Notes under the pieces: model-generated
Told to the model about the DNA's origin: nothing
Databases searched by the model: none
What the model saw: only the letters and a program-made list of their open reading frames with translations
In this document: in pieces, positions 1 to 5,920 of the stretch
Layout: each line of letters begins with the position of its first letter
Position numbering within the stretch: the first letter of the stretch is position 1
Assembly: GCA_041670885.1 (NCBI GenBank)
Contig: JBAXYJ010000138.1
Location: 1-7,547 of the forward strand
Direction of reading: 5' to 3'
Source: JAJBWD01 sp041670885
GTDB lineage: Bacteria; Bacillota; Clostridia; Clostridiales; Clostridiaceae
DNA: 7,547 bases
Program-made: the position numbers and the translations under genes

Positions 1-1
1 G

Positions 2-238
2 GATTATTTTAGAGCTTTAGGAAAGGACCTGGTACATATTCATTTTATAGACGGAAAACCTAGAGGACATTTAGCTTGGGGTGACGGCATACTGCCTTTA
101 GAAAAGTATGTTGAAAGCCTTAATTCTAACAATTACGAAGGCTATTTAACACTAGAAATAACAGATTCCGGATATTTATTAAACCCGGAAAAAGCGGTGG
201 GGAAAAGTATTGAAAAATTAAAAAAAGCTTTAGGTTAA
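2..238 (+). CDS. Sugar-phosphate isomerase/epimerase-like protein, C-terminal part (5' truncated)
   Basis: An open frame enters from the left edge and stops with TAA at 236-238, giving the last 78 residues of a longer protein. The visible segment has the pattern HIHFIDG, then RGHLAWGDG, then a stretch ending YEGYLTLEI. This matches the C-terminal third of xylose-isomerase-like TIM barrels (AP-endonuclease-2 superfamily), in which a His/Asp pair and a late Glu bind a divalent metal that supports keto-sugar epimerisation. The HLAWGDG segment recalls fructoselysine 3-epimerase (FrlC) and tagatose-epimerase-like members, but the substrate cannot be decided from the fragment. The enzyme would be cytosolic and act in carbohydrate use. 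It is separated from the next gene by a terminator and a new promoter, so it belongs to a different transcription unit. The family call is fairly sure; the specific function is not. Confidence 0.8.
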   Translation, partial: DYFRALGKDLVHIHFIDGKPRGHLAWGDGILPLEKYVESLNSNNYEGYLTLEITDSGYLLNPEKAVGKSIEKLKKALG

Positions 239-256
239 TAAATTAGCTTTGTAATT

Positions 257-288
257 ACCTTCCTGTTTAAATAAATGGGAAGGTTTTG
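257..288 (+). terminator. Rho-independent terminator after the epimerase gene
   Basis: The arms ACCTTCC (257-263) and GGAAGGT (278-284) pair perfectly. The stem can extend inward through two G-T wobbles and three A-T pairs (264-268 with 273-277) to a four-base loop. The 3' arm runs straight into TTTTGT. It lies 19 bases after the stop codon and just before the promoter of the next operon, as expected for an intrinsic terminator insulating the two units. Confidence 0.8.
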
Positions 289-291
289 TCA

Positions 292-320
292 TTGACAAAA
301 ATTACATAAAGTTATATTAT
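292..320 (+). promoter_or_regulatory. Sigma-A type promoter of the marR-ABC operon
   Basis: A perfect -35 box TTGACA (292-297) is followed after exactly 17 bases by TATTAT (315-320), one mismatch from the consensus -10. Transcription would start near 326-328, inside the first of two palindromes. Such a strong core promoter fits a unit that is held down by a repressor rather than needing an activator. Confidence 0.85.
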
Positions 321-323
321 ATA

Positions 324-335
324 TTAAGCGCTTAA
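324..335. promoter_or_regulatory. Putative MarR operator 1
   Basis: TTAAGCGCTTAA is a perfect 12-bp palindrome lying over the predicted transcription start, 3 bp after the -10 box. Dimeric MarR-family proteins bind short A/T-rich palindromes of this size and usually repress their own operon, and the next gene encodes a MarR protein. The palindrome is seen directly; its use as an operator is inferred. Confidence 0.65.
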
Positions 336-338
336 CTA

Positions 339-350
339 TTAAGCACTTAA
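339..350. promoter_or_regulatory. Putative MarR operator 2
   Basis: TTAAGCACTTAA repeats operator 1 with one base changed in the centre. It sits 15 bp downstream of it (start to start), in the untranslated leader about 20 bases before the start codon. The shared half-sites TTAAG and CTTAA make it likely that the same dimeric protein binds both sites. Confidence 0.6.
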
Positions 351-371
351 TAATATTTAGAGGTAAAATAA

Positions 372-884
372 ATGAGTCATAAATTATATGAAATCAGCGG
401 AAGGCTGACAAGCCTCCATTTGCTTAAACGTATTTCAATGCAAAAGGAAATGACAGAGATGGGTTTATATTTTGGTCAGCTGCCTATATTAGAATATATT
501 AAAAGAAATGAAAACTGCACCCAAAGGGAAATAGCGGATAAGCTTCAGGTTACAGCCGCATCTATTGCTCTTTCAACAAAAAGGCTTCAGAAGGCAGGAC
601 TGATTAAAAAAGTAACAGATGAAGATAACTTGCGCTGCAATAAGCTATCCATAACAGAAAAGGGACTGGAGATTACTGAAAAAGGCAGAAAGATGTTTGA
701 TACCTTAGATGAAAAAACGTATCAGGGATTTTCTGAAGAGGAGCTGGAAGATTTATATAATTATCTTAATAGGCTTATTTTAAATCTTACAGGTGGTGAA
801 GGAGCTAAAATTAACATGTACACAATAACAGCTCTGGAAAATCAATTGAAAAATAATGAAAAGGATATGGAGAATGGAAAATGA
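372..884 (+). CDS. MarR-family winged-helix transcriptional regulator
   Basis: A 170-residue protein with a MarR fold. An N-terminal dimerisation helix (about 5-28) is followed by the winged helix-turn-helix: helix near 34-45, QREIADKL at 51-58, a recognition helix around 61-77 (TAASIALSTKRLQKAGL), and a wing at 78-94 ending in the typical basic/LSITEKG segment. A C-terminal dimerisation helix and a roughly 30-residue polar tail make it somewhat longer than the usual 140-150 residues. The ATG at 372 has AGAGG at 359-363, 8 bases upstream. It is the first gene of the operon, its stop overlaps the next start (ATGA), and two palindromes lie over its promoter. Most likely it is a ligand-responsive repressor of itself and the downstream exporter. 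The inducer cannot be read from sequence. The family call is firm; autoregulation is inferred. Confidence 0.93.
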   Translation: MSHKLYEISGRLTSLHLLKRISMQKEMTEMGLYFGQLPILEYIKRNENCTQREIADKLQVTAASIALSTKRLQKAGLIKKVTDEDNLRCNKLSITEKGLEITEKGRKMFDTLDEKTYQGFSEEELEDLYNYLNRLILNLTGGEGAKINMYTITALENQLKNNEKDMENGK

Positions 885-2608
885 TTAAAAAACTTTTGCC
901 TTGTCTAGGTGAGTATAAAAGGCCTGCTATTATAACACCAATTCTCGTAATATGTGAAGTAATACTGGAAATATTTATCCCGTTAATTATGGCAAAAATT
1001 ATAGATGTGGGAATTAAAAATAATGATATAGCTTATGTACTGAAATTGGGACTGATGATGATAATCATGGCTTCACTTTCACTACTCTCGGGAGCTTTAT
1101 CCGGAAGATTTGCTGCTGTAGCCAGCATGGGATTTGCAAAAGGAGTCCGCAAAAAATTATTTGATAAAATACAGGAGTTTTCCTTTGCAAACATTGATAA
1201 ATTCAGTACAGCATCATTAGTTACCCGTATGACAACAGATGTTACAAACACGCAGACTGCATTCATGATGATTATAAGGATACTTGTACGTGCACCTATT
1301 ATGCTTATTAGTGCAACTATCATGGCGGTCAGCATAAATGCAAGACTTGCGGTAATATTTCTAATAGCCATACCTGTTTTGGGAACAGCCTTATACTTAA
1401 TAGGTACAAAAGCACATCCAAAATTTAAAGCCATGCTTCAAAAATACGATAAGATGAACCTGTCCGTTCAGGAAAACCTGACTGCTATCCGGGTGGTAAA
1501 GGCTTTTGACCGCAGCAGCTATGAAGATGAAAAGTTTACAGCTTCCGCAGACCAGCTGAGGGATGCCCAGAGGAAGGCGGAAAAACTTATTATTTGGAAT
1601 ATGCCTATTATGCAGTTTTGTATGTATGCCTGCATGATAGCAATCTCCTGGTTTGGGGGCAATATGATTATATCAGGCAGCATGCAGACTGGGGAGTTTA
1701 TGAGCTTTATCAGCTATGTAACGCAGATACTCATGTCCCTCATGATAATATCTATGGTTTTTATTGGCGTGGTTTTGTCAAGGGCTTCTGCTGTTCGTAT
1801 AGTTGAAGTATTAGATGAAGAAATAGACATTAAAGTTAGTGAAGATAACAGTCATTTATCTGTGGAGGATGGCTCCATAATATTTGATAATGTTTCATTT
1901 AGCTATAATAAAAATAAAGATAATCTGGTGCTGGAGAATATTAATTTTAATATTAAGTCCGGGGAGACTATAGGAATTATTGGAGGCACGGGCTCTGCCA
2001 AAACTTCTCTTGTACAGCTTATACCAAGGCTTTATGATGTTTTTGGCGGGAATGTTATAGTTGGAGGCCATGACGTTCGTAAATATAATATAAAAACCCT
2101 TAGAAATCAGGTAGCTATGGTTTTGCAGAAAAATGTATTGTTCTCCGGTACAATTAAAGAAAATTTAAAATGGGGAAATGAAAATGCCTCTGAAGCCGAA
2201 ATTGAAAAGGCAGCAAAATCTGCCCAGGCTCATGATTTTATTATGTCTTTTCCGTATGGATATGATACTGATTTAGGGCAGGGGGGAGTAAACATATCAG
2301 GAGGACAAAAACAGAGAATCTGTATTGCAAGAGCACTTTTAAAAAATCCTAAAATTATTATTTTAGATGATAGTACAAGTGCAGTTGATACAACAACAGA
2401 CAGCAAAATAAGAAAAGATTTTAAAGAAAATTTCTCAAAGACAACCACTATTATTATAGCTCAAAGAATTACATCAGTATGTGATGCTGATAGGATAATA
2501 GTTCTAAATGATGGGAAAATTCATGGAATAGGGACTCATATGGAGCTTCTTAAAAATAATAATATATACAGGGAAGTATATGAATCTCAGCAGAAAGGAG
2601 AGGATTAA
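881..2608 (+). CDS. Heterodimeric ABC exporter, subunit with degenerate ATPase site (TM287/BmrC-like)
   Basis: A 575-residue half-transporter: six membrane helices (about 17-40, 55-75, 128-150, 153-175, 241-262, 274-300), then an ATPase domain from about 331. Motifs are Walker A GGTGSAKT (368-375), Q-loop Gln416, signature ISGGQ (472-476), Walker B ending ILDD with Asp496, D-loop SAVD, and switch region AQR (527-529). The catalytic Glu after Walker B is Asp497 and the switch His is Gln528. These two changes mark the weak-hydrolysis subunit of heterodimeric exporters such as TM287/TM288 and BmrC/BmrD. The last Gly of Walker A is Ala373. The ATG overlaps the marR stop (ATGA), with GGAG at 869-872. 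The next gene begins one base after its stop and should encode its partner. It is an inner-membrane exporter, probably of drugs or lipophilic compounds; the true substrate is unknown. Confidence 0.95.
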   Translation: MIKKLLPCLGEYKRPAIITPILVICEVILEIFIPLIMAKIIDVGIKNNDIAYVLKLGLMMIIMASLSLLSGALSGRFAAVASMGFAKGVRKKLFDKIQEFSFANIDKFSTASLVTRMTTDVTNTQTAFMMIIRILVRAPIMLISATIMAVSINARLAVIFLIAIPVLGTALYLIGTKAHPKFKAMLQKYDKMNLSVQENLTAIRVVKAFDRSSYEDEKFTASADQLRDAQRKAEKLIIWNMPIMQFCMYACMIAISWFGGNMIISGSMQTGEFMSFISYVTQILMSLMIISMVFIGVVLSRASAVRIVEVLDEEIDIKVSEDNSHLSVEDGSIIFDNVSFSYNKNKDNLVLENINFNIKSGETIGIIGGTGSAKTSLVQLIPRLYDVFGGNVIVGGHDVRKYNIKTLRNQVAMVLQKNVLFSGTIKENLKWGNENASEAEIEKAAKSAQAHDFIMSFPYGYDTDLGQGGVNISGGQKQRICIARALLKNPKIIILDDSTSAVDTTTDSKIRKDFKENFSKTTTIIIAQRITSVCDADRIIVLNDGKIHGIGTHMELLKNNNIYREVYESQQKGED

Positions 2609-2609
2609 T

Positions 2610-4496
2610 ATGCCGGGACCTATGACAAAACCAGCAATTCAGAAGCCAAAGAATGCAGGAAAGACTTTAGGCAGAATTTTAAAATATATGCTGTGCTATA
2701 GAATACAGCTTTTTATAATATTAATAGGAATAATATTCAGTGCATCAGCTTCAATTGCCGGTACATATTTTTTAAAACCGCTTATTAATAATTATATAGT
2801 CCCATTTATAGGGAGGAAAAATCCTGATCTTTCAGGTTTCATAACACTTCTTTCTGTTATGACCGTTATATATTTGGTTGGTGCTTTATCCACTTATTTA
2901 TATAACCGATTAATGGTAAATATATCAACAGGAACTTTAAAAAAAATAAGAATTGATCTTTTTACTCATATGCAGGGACTGCCTATAAAGTATTTTGACA
3001 CACATACTCACGGATTTTTAATGAGTCATTTCACTAATGATACTGATGCTCTCCGTGAAATGTTAAGCCAGGGCGTTCCCCAGATAATTTCATCTGCCAT
3101 AACAGTAGTTGGAATTTTTATTGCTATGCTTATTTTAAGCCCGGTTTTAACCCTTCTTATTATTGGAATGCTTGTTGTAATGATGTTTGTAATATCTAAG
3201 GTAGGAAGTAAGAGCTCTAAGTATTTCAGAAAGCAGCAGCAGGAAATAGGCAGGGTCAATGGGTATATTGAAGAGATGATAACAGGCCAGAAGGTTATCA
3301 AGGTATTTTGTCATGAAGATGACGTAATAAAAGACTTTGACAGTCTTAATGAAAGCTTATGCAGTGCCGCCACAAATGCTAATACCTATGCTAATATCCT
3401 GATGCCTATTATGGGTAATTTATCTTATTTTAACTATACATTCACAGCTGTAGCGGGTGCTATTTTAGTTATTAATGGACGCATGGACTTAGGTACAGTT
3501 GCTTCGTTTTTACAGTTTACCAGATCTTTCTCCCAGCCAATTACACAGATTTCACAACTGTTTAATTCTATACTAAATGCATTAGCAGGAGCAGAGAGAA
3601 TATTTAATGTGTTAGATGAACCTATGGAAGCGGATAGAGGATATGTAACTTTAGTTAATGCAGAAATAGATAATATGGGGAACATAAAAGAGGTAGATAA
3701 ATCTACTGGCGTTTGGGCCTGGAAGTACCCTCATAGTGATGGAACTTTGACATATACTCAGGTTAATGGGGATGTGCGTTTTCAGGATGTTACTTTTGGC
3801 TACTCAGAAAATAAAACAGTATTAAATGACATATCACTATTTGCCAAACCAGGACAAAAAATCGCTTTTGTTGGTTCTACCGGAGCAGGGAAAACTACAA
3901 TAACAAATCTTATAAACAGATTTTATGATGTACCTGACGGAAAGATTCGATATGATGGAATAAATATTAATAAAATAAAAAAGGCTGATTTAAGGCAGTC
4001 TCTGGCAATGGTTCTGCAGGATACTCATTTGTTTACAGAAACCATTATGGAAAATATACGTTATGGTAAGCTTACGGCTACTGATGAAGAAGTAATTAAA
4101 GCGGCAAAGCTGGCAAATGCTGATTATTTTGTAAGGCATCTTCCCCAGGGTTATAATACAGTATTAACCTCTGATGGAGCAAACTTGAGTCAGGGGCAAA
4201 GGCAGCTTCTTGCAATTGCCCGGGCAGCGGTTGCAAATCCGCCTGTACTTATTTTAGATGAAGCAACCAGCTCCATTGATACAAGGACTGAGTCACTGAT
4301 TGAAAAAGGTATGGATAAGCTGATGGAAGGAAGAACCGTATTTGTTATTGCCCACAGATTGTCAACTGTCAGAAATGCAGATGCTATTATGGTACTGGAA
4401 AACGGAGAAATAATTGAACGGGGAAATCATAATGAGTTAATTTCACAAAGAGGTAAATACTATCAGCTTTATACCGGGATGTTTGAACTATCATAG
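2610..4496 (+). CDS. Heterodimeric ABC exporter, subunit with canonical ATPase motifs (TM288/BmrD-like)
   Basis: A 628-residue half-transporter. The ATG at 2610 is chosen because AAAGGAG (2594-2600) lies 9 bases before it and it starts one base after the previous stop. An in-frame ATG at 2580 would overlap the upstream gene and lacks such a site. Six membrane helices (about 32-56, 76-98, 157-178, 180-196, 262-290, 291-325) precede the ATPase domain. Motifs are Walker A GSTGAGKT (422-429), Q-loop Gln470, signature LSQGQ (526-530), Walker B LILDE with catalytic Glu551, and switch His592. The non-standard LSQGQ should face the degenerate Walker A/B of the first subunit, while this Walker A/B faces its ISGGQ, giving one weak and one active ATP site. 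The TMD-NBD linker (about 338-386, WAWKYP within) is some 30 residues longer than in the partner, which I recall as usual in this subfamily. Probable multidrug-type exporter; substrate unknown. Confidence 0.95.
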   Translation: MPGPMTKPAIQKPKNAGKTLGRILKYMLCYRIQLFIILIGIIFSASASIAGTYFLKPLINNYIVPFIGRKNPDLSGFITLLSVMTVIYLVGALSTYLYNRLMVNISTGTLKKIRIDLFTHMQGLPIKYFDTHTHGFLMSHFTNDTDALREMLSQGVPQIISSAITVVGIFIAMLILSPVLTLLIIGMLVVMMFVISKVGSKSSKYFRKQQQEIGRVNGYIEEMITGQKVIKVFCHEDDVIKDFDSLNESLCSAATNANTYANILMPIMGNLSYFNYTFTAVAGAILVINGRMDLGTVASFLQFTRSFSQPITQISQLFNSILNALAGAERIFNVLDEPMEADRGYVTLVNAEIDNMGNIKEVDKSTGVWAWKYPHSDGTLTYTQVNGDVRFQDVTFGYSENKTVLNDISLFAKPGQKIAFVGSTGAGKTTITNLINRFYDVPDGKIRYDGININKIKKADLRQSLAMVLQDTHLFTETIMENIRYGKLTATDEEVIKAAKLANADYFVRHLPQGYNTVLTSDGANLSQGQRQLLAIARAAVANPPVLILDEATSSIDTRTESLIEKGMDKLMEGRTVFVIAHRLSTVRNADAIMVLENGEIIERGNHNELISQRGKYYQLYTGMFELS

Positions 4497-4573
4497 ATAA
4501 AGAAATTGCATTACATCCTGGCTTATTTTCAGCTTGTAAATAACAAATTAAATTTTCTGGTTTCTTGAAATGT

Positions 4574-4616
4574 AAAGGCATATTTCCTGCATTAAAATGT
4601 ATGAGATATGTCCTTT
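4574..4616. other. Imperfect 18-bp inverted repeat (hairpin) between exporter and ybaK-type genes
   Basis: The arms 4574-4592 and 4597-4616 pair over 18 positions (16 Watson-Crick, 2 G-T) with one bulged T (4611), one mismatch (4587/4602) and a TAAA loop. It lies 77 bases after the exporter stop. Only about five pairs are G-C, and the sequence after it (CTGTTATAT) is only weakly T-rich. It could be a weak terminator for the exporter operon or an operator-like site next to the ybaK promoter. The rest of the 163-base gap (4497-4573) shows no gene or clear signal. Confidence 0.5.
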
Positions 4617-4617
4617 C

Positions 4618-4628
4618 TGTTATATAAT
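4618..4628 (+). promoter_or_regulatory. Possible extended -10 promoter element before the ybaK-type gene
   Basis: TGTTATATAAT contains an extended -10 pattern (TG, one base, TATATA) and an overlapping perfect TATAAT at 4623-4628. There is no convincing -35 box at 16-18 bases, where the hairpin arm lies. The start codon is about 32 bases downstream. The A/T-richness of the region makes chance matches common, so this is tentative. Confidence 0.4.
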
Positions 4629-4659
4629 AAAAATAATATATTAAAAAAGGGTGATTTAG

Positions 4660-5139
4660 TTGGCAAATTTTAAGACAAATGCAATGAGAATTTTAGATAA
4701 AGAGAAAATTTTATATAATACATACAGCTACGACCACAGCGACGGATTAATAGACGGAGTATCCGTAGCAAATAAAATGGGACAGCCACAAGATAAAGTA
4801 TTCAAGACTCTGGTAACCATTGGTGCAAGCAGGGAATACTATGTTTTTGTAATTCCAGTAAATGATGAGCTGGATTTAAAGGCGGCGGCCAGAGCTGTAG
4901 GAGAAAAATCTGTTGAGATGATTAAGGTTTCAGATATTAATAAGGTTACAGGATATATAAGGGGAGGCTGCTCTCCTATTGGGATGAAAAAAGACTATAA
5001 AACGGTAATACACAGCTCCTGTGAAAATATAGACATGGTGATAATAAGTGCAGGAAAAATTGGACACCAGATCGAAATTTCACCATCTGACCTGATTAAG
5101 CTGATTAATGGAAAAGTTGAAAGCATAATAGATAAATAA
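4660..5139 (+). CDS. ybaK: YbaK/EbsC-family aminoacyl-tRNA deacylase (Cys-tRNA(Pro) type)
   Basis: A 159-residue protein, the usual length for stand-alone YbaK proteins, which hydrolyse mischarged Cys-tRNA(Pro) in the cytosol to keep proline codons accurate. Family features are VFKTLV at 47-52, whose Lys49 corresponds to the essential lysine of YbaK; the hallmark GYIRGGCSPIG at 98-108; and the C-terminal SAGKIGHQIEISP segment (130-142) lining the substrate pocket. The start is TTG at 4660, preceded after five bases by GGGTGA (4649-4654, within AAAGGGTGAT), a good match to the 16S tail; the first internal ATG (4684) lacks such a site. It has no membrane segment. It appears to be a single-gene unit between the exporter operon and the two-component system, with no functional link to either that I can see. 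Exact tRNA specificity (Cys-tRNA(Pro) or another pair) is inferred from the family. Confidence 0.92.
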   Translation: MANFKTNAMRILDKEKILYNTYSYDHSDGLIDGVSVANKMGQPQDKVFKTLVTIGASREYYVFVIPVNDELDLKAAARAVGEKSVEMIKVSDINKVTGYIRGGCSPIGMKKDYKTVIHSSCENIDMVIISAGKIGHQIEISPSDLIKLINGKVESIIDK

Positions 5140-5145
5140 TTCACA

Positions 5146-5162
5146 TCACATATATTTCACAT
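5146..5162 (+). promoter_or_regulatory. Tandem TCACAT direct repeat, candidate response-regulator site
   Basis: TCACAT occurs at 5146-5151 and 5157-5162, exactly 11 bp apart, with another TTCACAT at 5140-5146. OmpR/PhoB-family regulators bind direct repeats spaced one helical turn apart, and the gene downstream encodes one. The pair would lie about 45-60 bp before the predicted transcription start, a normal activator position. The repeats are seen; their function is inferred. Confidence 0.35.
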
Positions 5163-5191
5163 AATTAACCCAAATTGTTTCTGGAATTCTA

Positions 5192-5200
5192 TGATAAAAT
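5192..5200 (+). promoter_or_regulatory. Possible extended -10 promoter of the two-component operon
   Basis: TGATAAAAT fits the extended -10 pattern (TG, one base, TAAAAT). There is no good -35 at the standard distance (TTGTTT at 5175-5180 is only 14 bases away), as is common for extended -10 or activator-dependent promoters. A second A/T-rich candidate (TATAAG, 5205-5210) follows. Tentative. Confidence 0.4.
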
Positions 5201-5239
5201 AGTATATAAGAAAATATAAGAATGTTTGGAGTGATGGCT

Positions 5240-5920
5240 TTGTCAAGGAGGATATATCTTGTTGAAGATGAGAGAAGTTTAAATATTTTATTGAAAAAAT
5301 ATCTGGAAAGAGAAGAATATGAAGTAACTACATTCTTTGATGGAAGATCTGCCATTGAGAGGATAAATGATATGCCGGACCTTTGGATTTTAGATATAAT
5401 GCTGCCGGATACCGATGGCTATGAAATAATAAAAGCTATAAAGCAGAGAAGTAAAAATACTCCTGTAATTTTCATGTCAGCAAGAAATGAAGAACTGGAC
5501 AGAGTAGTGGGCTTAGAGCTTGGCAGTGACGACTATTTATCAAAACCATTTTTGCCAAGGGAGCTGGTTATAAGAACAAATAAGCTTATAGAGAGAATAT
5601 ATGGGAAGGAAAATGTTCAGCCTAAGGCTATGGATATAAATTTTGACGGATATATAATAAGTAAAAATCAGAGAACGGTTGTTTTTCAAGGAGAAGAAAT
5701 CCAGCTTACTAATAAGGAATTTGAACTTCTAAGCTATTTTATAGAAAATAAAAACAATCTGATAACCAGAGAACAAATTTTAACCAGCGTTTGGGGAATG
5801 GATTATTTTGGCTCAGACAGGGTAGTAGATGACACTATCAGGAGGCTTAGAAAAAAGATGGAAGAACTTAGTATTGAAACTGTATATGGATATGGTTATA
5901 AATTGGTGCAAAAGCCATGA
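5240..5920 (+). CDS. OmpR/PhoB-family response regulator
   Basis: A DNA-binding response regulator of 226 residues from the preferred start. The receiver domain (about 4-115) has the acidic pair Glu9-Asp10, phosphoacceptor Asp52 in LDIMLP, Ser80 at the switch position and Lys102 in SKP. After a short linker, a winged-helix effector domain (about 128-224) has LTNKEFELL and the VDDTIRRLRKKM recognition helix, ending in the typical YGYGYKL hairpin. The start is uncertain. TTG at 5240 has GGAG (5228-5231) at 8 bases and gives the usual MSRRIYLVEDE N-terminus. In-frame ATG 5222 has no ribosome site, GTG 5231 overlaps GGAG, and ATG 5234 sits too close to it. The stop overlaps the kinase start (ATGA), so the two are co-translated partners. 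Targets are unknown; it may regulate its own operon through the upstream repeats. Confidence 0.94.
   Translation: MSRRIYLVEDERSLNILLKKYLEREEYEVTTFFDGRSAIERINDMPDLWILDIMLPDTDGYEIIKAIKQRSKNTPVIFMSARNEELDRVVGLELGSDDYLSKPFLPRELVIRTNKLIERIYGKENVQPKAMDINFDGYIISKNQRTVVFQGEEIQLTNKEFELLSYFIENKNNLITREQILTSVWGMDYFGSDRVVDDTIRRLRKKMEELSIETVYGYGYKLVQKP

Noticed and set aside
1033..1434. Antisense open frame of 133 codons inside the first ABC gene
   Set aside because: It lies wholly opposite a well-conserved membrane domain, has no ribosome site and no recognisable domain; its length reflects codon bias of the real gene.
1594..1806. Same-strand overlapping open frame in another frame of the first ABC gene
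   Set aside because: It is inside the conserved TM5-TM6 coding region, has an odd Tyr/Cys-rich composition and no start signal.
2230..2448. Antisense open frame opposite the first ATPase domain
   Set aside because: A shadow of the signature and Walker B region; no independent signal.
2580..2609. Upstream ATG start for the second ABC subunit
   Set aside because: It would overlap the previous gene by 29 bases with no ribosome site, whereas ATG 2610 has a strong AAAGGAG at 9 bases.
3026..3685. Two antisense open frames opposite the second ABC membrane domain
   Set aside because: Both are fully covered by the conserved gene on the + strand and have no ribosome site or recognisable domain.
4387..4581. 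Antisense open frame at the end of the exporter operon
   Set aside because: Half of it is opposite conserved ATPase sequence and the rest is a non-coding gap; no ribosome site of note.
5146..5355. Antisense open frame over the response regulator promoter and start
   Set aside because: It crosses the non-coding leader and the conserved receiver domain; no start signal or known family.
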